Source of the DNA: Devosia sp.
GTDB lineage: Bacteria; Pseudomonadota; Alphaproteobacteria; Rhizobiales; Devosiaceae
Assembly (NCBI RefSeq): GCF_028290435.1
Contig: NZ_JAQGJV010000074.1
Span: forward strand, 62,001-126,000
DNA length: 64,000 bases
Reading direction: 5' to 3'
Positions 36,117-44,931 of this stretch are shown here, in pieces. The position numbers and the translations under genes were made by a program. Below the pieces are notes generated by a model that was given only the letters and a program-made list of their open reading frames with translations, had not been told where the DNA came from and did not search any database. Position 1 is the stretch's first letter. Each line of letters opens with the position of its first letter.

Positions 36117-36191
36117 TGGGGCGTCGCCAAGCGGTAAGGCAGCGGCTTTTGATGCCGCCATTCCCAGGTTCGAATCCTGGCGCCCCAGCCA
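36117..36191 (+). tRNA. tRNA-Gln (anticodon TTG)
   Basis: TGGGGCGTCGCCAAGCGGTA begins a 75-base tRNA ending CGCCCCAGCCA, with encoded CCA and a seven-pair acceptor stem. The anticodon loop TTTTGAT contains TTG, so it reads CAA/CAG glutamine codons. It is followed by about 260 bases in which I see no supportable gene, before the end of the sugar permease gene. Confidence 0.95.
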
Positions 36192-36453
36192 GTTTATTCT
36201 AACCTTTTGAAATCAATGATAAAAGTACGTTGGTCTGCGCCGTAGTCGCAGCGAGTGCCCTCAGCCAGTGCCTCAGTGGAACGCCATTGGGGCAAACGGG
36301 CGGGCCACAGACGAATCCAATGGCAAATTCGAGTCGCGAAAGCGGCGTATTGCTCATCGTCCGATGGGTAGCGCTGGCCGAACCCAGCATTCGTCAGCGC
36401 AGCACCCGCGCAGCGGGCTGGGGCCGGCGGTTGTGACCGGTCCCAGAGCCCGA

Positions 36454-38358
36454 CTACTTCAGCAGTCCGGGCGACACAGAGCCCTGTAGCTGACGCTGGA
36501 AGATGATGTAGGTGACCAGCACCGGCAGTACCGTGATCACCACCGCCGCGAACAGGGACCCAAAGTTGACGGCATAGCCGGCCTGCGATGCGAACGAGGC
36601 CATGCCTTGCGACAGCACGTAATTGTTGGAATTGGTATTCAGCGCGATCGGCAGCAGGAACTGGTTCCACAGTCCCAGGAAGTTGAAGATCGCCACCGAT
36701 GCGATCCCCGGCTTGGCCATGGGCAGCATGATGGTAAAAAAGATGCGCCACGGGCCGGCACCATCGATCATGGCCGCCTCGGCGACCTCTTGCGGCAGTG
36801 TCTTGAAGAAGGCGAACAGGAAGAACACCGTGAACGGCAGCGCGAAGGCCACATAGGTGATGATCAGGCCGGGAAAGGTGTTCAGCAGCCCAAAGCCCTT
36901 GAGCGTCTGGAACAACGGCACGACGGCCAGGAAGACCGGGAATGTCAGGCCGGCCAGCATCAGGTAATAGATCACCTTGCTGCCCTTGAACTCGTAGCGC
37001 GCCAGGTAATAGGCACACATCGAGCCGAGCAGCATAACGATGACGAGCGCGCAGCCAACGACGATGACCGTGTTGACGAAATAGGTGCCGATGCTCGCCG
37101 AGGTCCAGGCCGAAACGTAGTTGTCGAAGTTGAAACTGGTGGGCAGCGTGAAGGGCGACTGGAAGATCTGCGAGGTCGTCTTGAACGAGCTCATCAGTAC
37201 CCACAGCAATGGGGCGCAGATGACCAGAACCCAGACGATCAGGGCGATGTGCGAAATCGTGGCAACGGTCGTGTCCGTCCAGATGGTTGCGCGTGTCACC
37301 GCGCGCTTGAACGGGACAACGGCTTTTGCTGGCGTCGCCACTGGTGCGGCCCGCACGACAGGCGTAACCCGAACGACCGGATCGGCCTCGGTGCTCACCC
37401 GAACCGACTTTGGGGGCCGGCCAGTCCACCAGAATACGAAGAACACCAGCGCGGCGAAGACCAGCGTGATGACCGCCAGCGTTGCACCCATCGATGTCGC
37501 GTAGCCGAACTTGCCCTTCTTGAAGGCAGTGTTCAGCAGGTGCTGGGAAATCACCACGGTGGAATTGGCCGGACCGCCGCTCGGGTTAAGCGCCTGCATA
37601 TAGACGAAAGCGTCAAGCGCCAGGATGCCAAGATACACATAGGCCGTGCGGATGCTGTCGCGGATCATCGGCACGGTGATGCTGATGGCGGTGCGGAAGC
37701 GCCCGGCGCCATCGACGCGCGCGGCTTCATAGATCTCGGATGGAATGCCTTTGATGGCCGCGATGAACAGCACCATGTAGAAGCCGACCATCGACCAGGT
37801 GATGACGAAGATCGAGGCGCCCATTGCCGTGCGCTCGTCGCCGAGCCAAGCGAAAGACTTGAAGAAATCAAAGCCCATCCCGGTCAGAATGCCGTTCAAC
37901 AGGCCGCTGGACGGATCATACATCTGCGCCCAGAGGATGCCGATGACGATCGCTGGCACGGTGTAGGGAAAAAACGAGATGACGCGGTAGATGCCGGAAT
38001 GTTTGAGACCCCGGATTTCTCCGCGGTTGGCTCCACCGATGGTCACCAGCGTCGCGAGCGTCAGCGAGAGGAGGATGACAAGCGGTGGCAGGACCAGGAC
38101 CAGCACAAGGCTGTTGTAGACAGCCTTGGTGAAGACCGGATCGTGCACCAGCGCGAAATAATTGGCCAGGCCAACGAAGTTCATAGACTTCGAAAAGCCT
38201 GACCAATCTGTCATCGAGTAGTAGAAGGCCTGCACGAATGGCGAGATCACGAAAATAACGTAGATCGCAAGCGGTAGCCCGAGGAACACCAGCATGAAGC
38301 TGGTGTTCTCCAAGTCCCGCAGCTTCCACCGTCGCTTGACGGCGGGAGCTCTCGCCAT
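36454..38358 (-). CDS. Fused ABC sugar permease (MalF-like plus MalG-like in one chain)
   Basis: This 634-residue protein joins two complete sugar-ABC permeases. The first half (residues 20-315) is MalF/UgpA-like, with the EAA motif EIYEAARVDGAGRFRTAISIT near residue 210. A basic Val/Pro-rich linker (PPKSVRVSTEADPVVRVTPV...) spans about residues 315-365. The second half is MalG/UgpE-like, with its own EAA motif EVAEAAMIDGAGPWRIFF near residue 525. The two normally separate subunits thus form a covalent channel. GGAAGG supports ATG at 38358; ATG at 38370 overlaps the binding-protein stop. No ATPase is encoded nearby. Confidence 0.93.
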   Translation of the reverse strand: MARAPAVKRRWKLRDLENTSFMLVFLGLPLAIYVIFVISPFVQAFYYSMTDWSGFSKSMNFVGLANYFALVHDPVFTKAVYNSLVLVLVLPPLVILLSLTLATLVTIGGANRGEIRGLKHSGIYRVISFFPYTVPAIVIGILWAQMYDPSSGLLNGILTGMGFDFFKSFAWLGDERTAMGASIFVITWSMVGFYMVLFIAAIKGIPSEIYEAARVDGAGRFRTAISITVPMIRDSIRTAYVYLGILALDAFVYMQALNPSGGPANSTVVISQHLLNTAFKKGKFGYATSMGATLAVITLVFAALVFFVFWWTGRPPKSVRVSTEADPVVRVTPVVRAAPVATPAKAVVPFKRAVTRATIWTDTTVATISHIALIVWVLVICAPLLWVLMSSFKTTSQIFQSPFTLPTSFNFDNYVSAWTSASIGTYFVNTVIVVGCALVIVMLLGSMCAYYLARYEFKGSKVIYYLMLAGLTFPVFLAVVPLFQTLKGFGLLNTFPGLIITYVAFALPFTVFFLFAFFKTLPQEVAEAAMIDGAGPWRIFFTIMLPMAKPGIASVAIFNFLGLWNQFLLPIALNTNSNNYVLSQGMASFASQAGYAVNFGSLFAAVVITVLPVLVTYIIFQRQLQGSVSPGLLK

Positions 38359-38369
38359 TGTGCCTTCCA

Positions 38370-39752
38370 TCACTTCACGACTACCTTAGTGACCGATGCG
38401 TCGTTGTAGACGGCATCTGTGATCGCCTGCAGCGCGGCGGTGAAGGCCGCCACATCAAGCTTGCCATCGAGGAAGCTGTTCCACGCCACGAGTTCGTCCT
38501 GGTTGGTGCCGTAGAGATCGAACGAATTCCAGGTAAACACGTTGCTGCCAGCGTCGGCCAGCAGCTTGCTTTGCGAGACGAGGGCGGACGAGCCAAAACC
38601 GTCGGCGGGCACAGTGTCCTTGACGATGGTTGGCGCAAGCTTGGACTTGGCGAAGTTCGCCGCCGCTTCCTTGGACAGCATGGTGCGGAGCAGTTCCTTG
38701 CCACCGGCAAGGTTGAGAGCACCGAGCGGAATGATGAACGGCTCGCCGGCCGTGGAGTGAACGGCGGTCTTGGGCAACTTGTCGTTCGCGTCGACGGACA
38801 ATTCCGGCATGCCGGTCATCTTGAAGCCGTCCTTGGTGGCCGACTTCATCTCGTTCTCGATCCACGAGCCCGAGGGATAGAGGAGGAACGACTCGTCGTT
38901 CGACCACTGCGCCTGGGCAGCGGTGAACTGCGTGCCAGCGCCGCCCGGCTTGACCATGCCGCCCGAGATGATCTCGTGCAGCGCGGTCAAGACCGACTGC
39001 ATGGCCGGAAGCGACCAGCAGCCGGGGGTGAAGTTGTCGATGGCCAGGCGCACTTCATCGCCGCCCGCCTTGATCGCCGAGGCGACTGCGGTGGTGCGGT
39101 AATAGGTGGCGGCTTCCTTGCCCCAACCAAACAGATAGATGTTCTTTTCCTTGGCCTTCTTGCCCAGCTCGATAGCTTCGGCCCAGGTGGTCGGCGGGGT
39201 CCAGCCGTTGGCCTCGAACAGGCTGGCGGAGTACCAGATCGCGTAAACCGTCATGACGTAGTTGAGCGCGACGAACTTGTCGCCGAAGGTGCCAGGCAGC
39301 TCGACGCCGCCCACCAGCGTGTCGCGGATCTTAACGCCTTCCAAGTTCGGCGCATCGAGCACCGAGTTCATATCTTCGAGCTGATCGATGATGGCGCTGA
39401 AGCCGATAGCCTGAGCGCCGGAATTGTCGATCAGATCAGGTGGGTTGCCGCCGAGGAAACGTGGCTGCAATTCCTGGGCGATCTGCGTCGACGGCGAGAC
39501 CTTCACAGTGACCTTAGGGTGGTTCTTCTGCATGAGGTTGGCGGCGAACTCGACATAATCGATGCCGTAGCCGCCGTTGAAGATGACCGCGTCAACGGTC
39601 GAGCCCTCGGCGACGGCGAACGGATTGGCCGCATCCTGCGCAAATGCTGCGGTGCTGAACGCCGTTGAACCCAACAGGCCGGCAAACGGTGCCGTCACTG
39701 CAAGTGCCGTTGTTCCCTTGAGGAACGAGCGGCGATCGAAAGTATCATTCAT
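38370..39752 (-). CDS. Carbohydrate ABC transporter binding protein, NgcE-like, Tat-exported
   Basis: The 460-residue protein starts with a twin-arginine signal (NDTFDRRSFLKGTTALAVTAP) and is a large family-1 type extracellular sugar-binding protein (WSASLFEANGWTPPTTWAEAIELGKKAK; LYPSGSWIENEM). The overall layout (GYGIDYVEFAANLMQKNHPKVTV; FLGGNPPDLIDNSG) is closest, by my reading, to NgcE, the N-acetylglucosamine/chitobiose binder of actinomycetes, where the transporter also borrows a shared ATPase. Substrate remains inferred. Its stop overlaps the permease start region. Confidence 0.85.
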   Translation of the reverse strand: MNDTFDRRSFLKGTTALAVTAPFAGLLGSTAFSTAAFAQDAANPFAVAEGSTVDAVIFNGGYGIDYVEFAANLMQKNHPKVTVKVSPSTQIAQELQPRFLGGNPPDLIDNSGAQAIGFSAIIDQLEDMNSVLDAPNLEGVKIRDTLVGGVELPGTFGDKFVALNYVMTVYAIWYSASLFEANGWTPPTTWAEAIELGKKAKEKNIYLFGWGKEAATYYRTTAVASAIKAGGDEVRLAIDNFTPGCWSLPAMQSVLTALHEIISGGMVKPGGAGTQFTAAQAQWSNDESFLLYPSGSWIENEMKSATKDGFKMTGMPELSVDANDKLPKTAVHSTAGEPFIIPLGALNLAGGKELLRTMLSKEAAANFAKSKLAPTIVKDTVPADGFGSSALVSQSKLLADAGSNVFTWNSFDLYGTNQDELVAWNSFLDGKLDVAAFTAALQAITDAVYNDASVTKVVVK

Positions 39753-39816
39753 CCTAGTTCTCCCTGTTATAATTATTGGACTAATTCACTCCACGCCGAA
39801 CGTTCCCGCAAGTTGG

Positions 39817-40566
39817 TTATGCCTCCCTGCGGATACGCGCGCCGTACAGATTCTCCAGAGCAGTGTTGTGCTCGTCGCCGCCCGGAATGTTTGCCGAGAT
39901 ATAGACGGGGGGCGTTTTACCGCGCTGGCGCATCGTTTCGGCGACGCCGATGGTGATGCGCTGGGCAATAAAAGCTGCAGTGATGGAGGACACGGCGCCG
40001 ATGCCGATCCCGCCCTCGAGCACCATCGTGCTGTCGCCGAAGGGCGCCAGATTGTCGATGGTCACCTCGGCGACTTCGCAGAGGCGTTTGCCGCTCGGAT
40101 GCTTGGGCGTGACCTTCATGGTGTGATCCATGCTGGTCAGCGCGATCACCTTGTGGCCGCGCGCCTTGGCCGCCAGCGCCACGCCAAGGATCGATCCGTT
40201 GACGCCGGAATTCGAGGCGATCATGAAAATGTCGTTCGGCTGGACGTCAAACAGCGAAATCAGGTTCTCGCCGACATTGGGGTCACGCTCGAATTCGGCG
40301 CCGCCGAGCGCCGAGATATCGCGCCCGCCGCGCAGCACCAGGGTGCGCAGCGCGATACGATTGGTGGCGATCAGACCGCCGGCGCGACCGGCGATTTCCA
40401 TCGCGAAGGCCTCTGAGTGACCGGTGCCGAAGGCCTGGATGACGCCGCCCGCCTCGAGCGCATCGGCGGTGAGCTTGACGGCCTCGTCGATCGCCGCATT
40501 CGGGCCCGCAAGACGCTCAAGCCGGGTCGTGACTTCACGCAGAAACTGGGCGGTAAGGGTGGTCAT
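39817..40566 (-). CDS. SIS-domain protein (UPF0309-like phosphosugar binding)
   Basis: The 249-residue protein has one SIS fold: VIQAFGTGHSEAFAMEIAGRAGGL near residue 40, then FMIASNSGVNGSILGVALAAKARGHKVIALTSM near residue 110. Such proteins bind or isomerise phosphosugars, and the UPF0309 subgroup is often found in amino-sugar operons. The ATGA overlap with the RpiR regulator upstream and the 64-base gap to the binding-protein gene place it within one operon. Confidence 0.88.
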   Translation of the reverse strand: MTTLTAQFLREVTTRLERLAGPNAAIDEAVKLTADALEAGGVIQAFGTGHSEAFAMEIAGRAGGLIATNRIALRTLVLRGGRDISALGGAEFERDPNVGENLISLFDVQPNDIFMIASNSGVNGSILGVALAAKARGHKVIALTSMDHTMKVTPKHPSGKRLCEVAEVTIDNLAPFGDSTMVLEGGIGIGAVSSITAAFIAQRITIGVAETMRQRGKTPPVYISANIPGGDEHNTALENLYGARIRREA

Positions 40567-41519
40567 AGTGCACTCGGTTCTTTGGGGCGTTCGGCCACCG
40601 CAAGACCTGCGGCGGACTGGGAAAAGGCGCCGCGGCGGAACGGCCGGCGACGGGGCGCTACTGCGGCGCCGGAGGCGGCAAGCAGGCGGGTGGTGCGATC
40701 GTAGTCGAGCTGCGCGATCAGCAGATAGAGCAGATCGACGACAAACAGCTGGCAGTGTCGCGCGGAAAGGTCGGCAGGCTGCAGATAGCCATTGGGCGAG
40801 GCGGCGATGAGGACATCATGGGCAAGCTTGGCCAGCGGCGACGTCGGGTTGGCGGTGATCGCCACCGTGTACGCACCGGCCGCCTTGGCGACCGCCAGCA
40901 TCTGGATGGTTTCTTCGGTGCGGCCCGTATTGGAGATACCGATGGCAACACAGTGCTGGTCGAGAATGGCGGCACTGGTGAGCCCGTCGTGGATTTCCGA
41001 CCACGCATGCACGCCGATGCCGATGCGATAGAGCCGTGCCTCGGTTTCAAGCGCGGTCAGCGCGCTGCCACCAACGCCATAGACATCGAGGTGGCGCGAC
41101 GCAACGATGGCCTTGGCGACGCGAACGGCGGTGGGTATATCGATCAGGCCGGCCGTCGTCTGGAGTGACAGCATATGGGTGTTGAACAGGGCGTCGCGGA
41201 TGTCCTCGGGTGGATCGTCCGGGCCAAAGGAACGGCCGATATCGGCGATCCAGGCGGCCTGGGAGCCACCGCGACCGACGTCTTCGGCGATACCAACACG
41301 CAGGTCGGAGAAACCCGCATAGCCAATCAGGCGGCAGAAGCGGGTGACGGTGGCTGCGGAGGTGCCGGCGCGCTTGGCGAGCTCGGTGATCGACAGAGCA
41401 AGCGGGGCCCTGGGATCCGCGATAAGCACCGCCGCAATCTTTGCCATCGTGACCGGCATCTGCGACTGATACGTCACGATGCGATCCACCACGCTGAACG
41501 TCTTTGCCGCCCCAGTCAT
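40563..41519 (-). CDS. MurR/RpiR family transcriptional regulator
   Basis: The 318-residue protein has an N-terminal RpiR helix-turn-helix (LSITELAKRAGTSAATVTRFCRLIGYAGFSDLRVGIAED, residues 40-78) and a C-terminal SIS phosphosugar-sensing domain (HLDVYGVGGSALTALETEARLYRIG; CVAIGISNTGRTEETIQMLAVAKAAGA). It likely senses a phosphorylated sugar and controls this operon and the divergent kinase. It is first in the minus-strand operon, 106 bases from the kinase start; the intergenic TTGAAAATCAA (41539-41549) is a weak operator candidate. Confidence 0.94.
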   Translation of the reverse strand: MTGAAKTFSVVDRIVTYQSQMPVTMAKIAAVLIADPRAPLALSITELAKRAGTSAATVTRFCRLIGYAGFSDLRVGIAEDVGRGGSQAAWIADIGRSFGPDDPPEDIRDALFNTHMLSLQTTAGLIDIPTAVRVAKAIVASRHLDVYGVGGSALTALETEARLYRIGIGVHAWSEIHDGLTSAAILDQHCVAIGISNTGRTEETIQMLAVAKAAGAYTVAITANPTSPLAKLAHDVLIAASPNGYLQPADLSARHCQLFVVDLLYLLIAQLDYDRTTRLLAASGAAVAPRRRPFRRGAFSQSAAGLAVAERPKEPSAL

Positions 41520-41625
41520 CGCATGTTACGAGCCTATGTTGAAAATCAATCTCAAGACGGCCGACAATCGCTGAAAACAATTCTTATCGAGCAAGTATAG
41601 TGCTGGCAAGCGGGGGGATAGCGAA

Positions 41626-42633
41626 ATGATCACAGCTTTGTTGGCCCTCGACATCGGCGGCTCGACCTCCCGTGCGACGCTGGTGGACATGGAGGGGCGC
41701 TGCCTTGGCCAAGGCAAGAGCCGCGGGGGCAACCCTGGCTCGAACCCGCCGGACCAGGCTGCCGCCTCGATCATTGCTGCCGCCGATGCCGCCGTCGCCG
41801 ATGCCGGCGTGCCGCTCAACATGGTGGTGGCGTTGCTCGCCATGGCCGGCCCCAGCGTGAACGTCGCACAGACGCGGATCGAAGCGGCCTTACGTGCGCT
41901 CGGCCTGAGTGGTCCGCTGGTTTTCAGTGGCGACCTCAACGCCCTGCTGCCTTCCGTAACCGCAACGACCAGCGGCTACTGCGTCGTCTGCGGCACCGGC
42001 GCGGGCGCGGTGCGCGTTCATAATAGCGAGATCGTGGGCGTCGCCGATGCGGCGGGCTGGCTGCTCGGCGACCTCGGTTCGGGCTACTGGCTCGGGCACC
42101 AGGCCGCCATCGCCATCGTCGCCGCGCTCGAAGGCCGCGGCCCCAAGACCGCCCTGACCAAAGCCATCCTCGATACCTTCAACATTGCTCTCACCGACGC
42201 GCGCGCTTTCGATGGCCGACCGATGCCGCTGCGCCTGCTGATCGACGCCATCTATTCGATGGCGCCGATCGAACTTGCCAAACTTGCGCCATTGGTAATC
42301 GCGAATCGCGACGATGCGGTTGCGGCAGCGTTGCTGGCCCAGTCCGAGCGTTACCTGCTCGCCGATTTCCAGCAGGTGTTTTCTGCCGACATGCCCGGGC
42401 CGGTGGTCTTGAGCGGCGGTATCGTTGCGCATCTCGGGGGCCTGCCCTCGGCCATCGCGCAGGTGATGCGCACTGCCGGCCACGAGCCGGACATCCGCCT
42501 TTCGGGCGACGGTTCGGTGGGCGCCGCGGTGCTGGCGCTCCGCCACCAGGGAGTGGCCGTCGATGAGGCGATGCTCATCGCCATCGCCGCATCGGTGAAA
42601 GCCCGCGCCACTAAGGCGACTGCGCCGGCTTAA
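41626..42633 (+). CDS. BadF/BadG-type kinase, N-acetylglucosamine kinase-like
   Basis: The 335-residue protein has the ASKHA fold with phosphate loops ALLALDIGGSTSRATLVDMEG at the start and GYCVVCGTGAGAVRVH near residue 115, GWLLGDLGSGYWLGHQA, and PVVLSGGIVAHLG. It matches the BadF/BcrA group that includes N-acetylglucosamine kinase. With the neighbouring NgcE-like transporter it likely phosphorylates an imported amino sugar. GGGGGGA precedes the ATG. It is divergent from the RpiR gene and its stop overlaps the DUF5107 stop by four bases. Confidence 0.88.
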   Translation: MITALLALDIGGSTSRATLVDMEGRCLGQGKSRGGNPGSNPPDQAAASIIAAADAAVADAGVPLNMVVALLAMAGPSVNVAQTRIEAALRALGLSGPLVFSGDLNALLPSVTATTSGYCVVCGTGAGAVRVHNSEIVGVADAAGWLLGDLGSGYWLGHQAAIAIVAALEGRGPKTALTKAILDTFNIALTDARAFDGRPMPLRLLIDAIYSMAPIELAKLAPLVIANRDDAVAAALLAQSERYLLADFQQVFSADMPGPVVLSGGIVAHLGGLPSAIAQVMRTAGHEPDIRLSGDGSVGAAVLALRHQGVAVDEAMLIAIAASVKARATKATAPA

Positions 42634-44609
42634 GTCTCGTCGATCGCGTGCATGCGCAGGTTGAGCGCGCGGGGCACAGGATGGGCCTTGAGGTCGGCCT
42701 TGACCTCATCAACGCTAGCGGGACGCTTGAGCTGCGCCTCGATCCGCCCGCGCCGGAGGCGGACCCACAGATCAGACAGCAGCGTCTCTCCTTCGCGAAT
42801 GGTCGCAAAAGGTCGATCAAAGAGCAGGCGTTCGAGTTCGTCGAAATCACCATCGTTGGCCGCGACGGCAGCACGGGCGAGTATGATGCGTTCGTTGCTC
42901 CGGATGTGTGCCGGCAGCCCATCAACGAAGGCTTTGAGTTCACCCGAAAGCCGCATGGTCACGAAATACTGCGCGATTTCGACCGCCAGCTCAGGCGGCG
43001 CGTCGCTGGCGTTCCAGGCGCGCAGATAGCTGCTCGATGCATCCACCGGAGTGGTGGCCAACAAGGCCTCGATGCGATGGGCGGCCCAGCTTGGCTTGAG
43101 TGCGAGGGACTGCGCCACATGCTCGCTTGCCGCCTGGCGATCATTGCGATCGAGCGCGGCGGTGGCCAGCGTCAGTTCGCCCACCCATGTCGGCGCATTG
43201 GCTTTGATCCGCTCGATCCACCGGGGCGACAGGGCGACGCCGACAGGCATGTCGCGCAAGTTCGAGGCGGCGATGGCGGCGCCACTCGCCAAGTCGTCCC
43301 AGAAGTCGTTGGCCCCGTCCACGCTGAAGTCGAGACCGGCTGCGAGGGGTTTGCCGATCAGGCGTTCCTCTCGCGCGCCCCAGCGCTCGCCAGCGGAGTG
43401 GCGAACATCGAGAGGAAGACGGGCTTGTTCGGCCAAGAAGGCGTGCACCTGCGCCAGTTCATGGGCGGGTATTGCCAGCTCGATGGCGTTGGCTGCATGG
43501 GCGGTCGCGGCTCGATAATCGGGGTCATGGGCTGTCGCGTCGAGTTGGAGCGGCATGAACGCCTCGGTCCATTCGCGCTCCTCGTGCGCCGCGAGTTCGA
43601 AGCGCTGGTTCTGCGTCGGCGTCATGCCGCTCTGGATTTCGAGATAATTGCCTTCGCCGGGCCGGGACAGATAGTCCATCCAGTTCTGGCCGCCGGCGCC
43701 GCTGCCGAAATAGAAGAACTTCCGACCCGGCATTTCGCGCGTACTGCACTGCGCCAGGCCGTAGCCGTGGCGATCGATGGATGCAATGAACAGGCGCGGC
43801 GCGGACGGGGCGCGGAAGAACACCGACGTCGCGTTCTCCCAGTTCTGCGGATAGGATGCGTCCCAGTCCTCGCGCGGGAAGTCGCAGCGGCCCAGATTAT
43901 TGCCGGGCCAGATGTGCTCGATCGAATAGTCTGCCGGGCTCAGCACGCGCGTGCCCGGCGTCATCGGCACGGCGACATTGGTCCACCAATAGGCCAGGCG
44001 GGCCGTGTCCGACGGGTTGACGATACGGCCATGTGCGAACAGGACATCGGAGTCCTCTGGCAGGAACAGATCAATCTGCCAGGTAGCTTCGACGATACGG
44101 TCGAACTCGTAGAGCCGCAGGACGGGCCCGCGCGACGTCTCACGCACACCCGCAAACACCGGCGCGCAGGTGAACGGGGTATGTCCGGGAATGAGGCCGT
44201 TCCACTCGATGCCGCCCGAGAACCAGGCGTTGAGCGCCGCGAGGTTTGCTGGCTGCAACACCGGATTGCTAAACACCAGATCGCGGCCTGTGCTCAGGTC
44301 CTTGAGCTCGAGCAGGCGGCCGCCGAGCGTGGGCGCGACAACGGCCCGGAGGCGTGCGTTCTCGATGACGAGGACCTCAAGCGTGCCGGGCTTCAGGTCG
44401 CGATCGTAATCGTCGGATACCTGGTAGGGCAGTATCGAGTCCTTGCCCCATTGAAAGCCATGACTGCTCTCATCGGCCGAAAGGCCAAAGTGTGGCGGCG
44501 TCTCATTGTCGGGAATGGGTTGCTGCCAGCGGAAGCGTGGAACATTGCTCGGCTGGCCGAGGCGCGATGCAGGCAGGGTCAATGTCTCGGCGTGAATAGA
44601 GGTCGTCAT
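42630..44609 (-). CDS. DUF5107 domain protein with C-terminal helical repeats
   Basis: The 659-residue protein has an N-terminal DUF5107 domain (about residues 70-370): LGGRLLELKDLSTGRDLVFSNPVLQPANLAALNAWFSGGIEWN, IDLFLPEDSDVLFAHGRIVNP, KFFYFGSGAGGQNWMDYL. This resembles carbohydrate-binding or mutarotase-like beta-sandwich folds. A helical, TPR-like part follows (about residues 440-645). No signal peptide is seen, so it is cytoplasmic. A glycan-processing role is inferred from the fold and the adjacent sugar kinase and transporter. Confidence 0.82.
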   Translation of the reverse strand: MTTSIHAETLTLPASRLGQPSNVPRFRWQQPIPDNETPPHFGLSADESSHGFQWGKDSILPYQVSDDYDRDLKPGTLEVLVIENARLRAVVAPTLGGRLLELKDLSTGRDLVFSNPVLQPANLAALNAWFSGGIEWNGLIPGHTPFTCAPVFAGVRETSRGPVLRLYEFDRIVEATWQIDLFLPEDSDVLFAHGRIVNPSDTARLAYWWTNVAVPMTPGTRVLSPADYSIEHIWPGNNLGRCDFPREDWDASYPQNWENATSVFFRAPSAPRLFIASIDRHGYGLAQCSTREMPGRKFFYFGSGAGGQNWMDYLSRPGEGNYLEIQSGMTPTQNQRFELAAHEEREWTEAFMPLQLDATAHDPDYRAATAHAANAIELAIPAHELAQVHAFLAEQARLPLDVRHSAGERWGAREERLIGKPLAAGLDFSVDGANDFWDDLASGAAIAASNLRDMPVGVALSPRWIERIKANAPTWVGELTLATAALDRNDRQAASEHVAQSLALKPSWAAHRIEALLATTPVDASSSYLRAWNASDAPPELAVEIAQYFVTMRLSGELKAFVDGLPAHIRSNERIILARAAVAANDGDFDELERLLFDRPFATIREGETLLSDLWVRLRRGRIEAQLKRPASVDEVKADLKAHPVPRALNLRMHAIDET

Positions 44610-44648
44610 TGGATCATTCGTCCTTTGAGGATCAGTTCAACGATCATC

Positions 44649-44857
44649 CTACGACGTCGGGCTCCTTGAAAAGGGGGAGCGGTGTCCGCCGCCCCGTATC
44701 TTACCAGCGAATTCAGCTAATTGGCCCGCATCCCGCTGGCATTGGTCGGGCTGCGGGTCCATTTTGCGGCAAGCCCCGGTTCCGGCTGGGGTTGGCACGG
44801 ATACGGGGGAGATGGATATTGCTCTCGCGGATATTGCATCGTCAGACGATCGGTCAT
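44649..44857 (-). pseudogene. Remnant of an SDR-family oxidoreductase 5' end
   Basis: From an ATG at 44857 the frame reads MTDRLTMQYPREQYPSPPYP ... QPEPGLAAK, the characteristic N-terminal tail of YghA-type short-chain dehydrogenases. It then loses frame; the expected continuation KMDPQPD appears one base back and runs on to 44649 (GQLAEFAGKIRGGG), where the TGxxxGIG Rossmann motif would begin but does not. About the first 65 of some 300 residues remain. It fills the 322-base gap between the DUF5107 gene and treZ. The identification rests on recall of the family's N-terminus. Confidence 0.5.
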
Positions 44858-44931
44858 GATAGTTTCCAGTGTTACGGTGCTGGAAATGAATGGCGTGACA
44901 CGTTCCGGTCCGCGAGTGCACAAGGAACGCT

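Noticed and set aside
36117..36453. tRNA-Gln as an integration site with an element to its right
   Set aside because: No integrase, no second copy of the tRNA 3' end and no base-composition shift could be seen, although the following 260 bases hold no clear gene.
36194..37429. Minus-strand frame running from tRNA-Gln into the permease gene
   Set aside because: It overlaps the permease in another frame on the same strand and shows no protein-like segments. The free part near 36199-36390 gave no recognisable product.
36607..38202. 531-codon plus-strand frame over the fused permease
   Set aside because: Composition is Arg/Asp/His-rich without fold-like patterns; it is the shadow of the membrane protein on the other strand.
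38358..39668. 436-codon plus-strand frame over the sugar-binding protein
   Set aside because: Antisense to a Tat-exported binding protein with strong motifs; no motifs of its own.
42648..44669. 673-codon plus-strand frame over the DUF5107 gene
   Set aside because: It has no domain or signal, and the minus-strand frame has clear family motifs.
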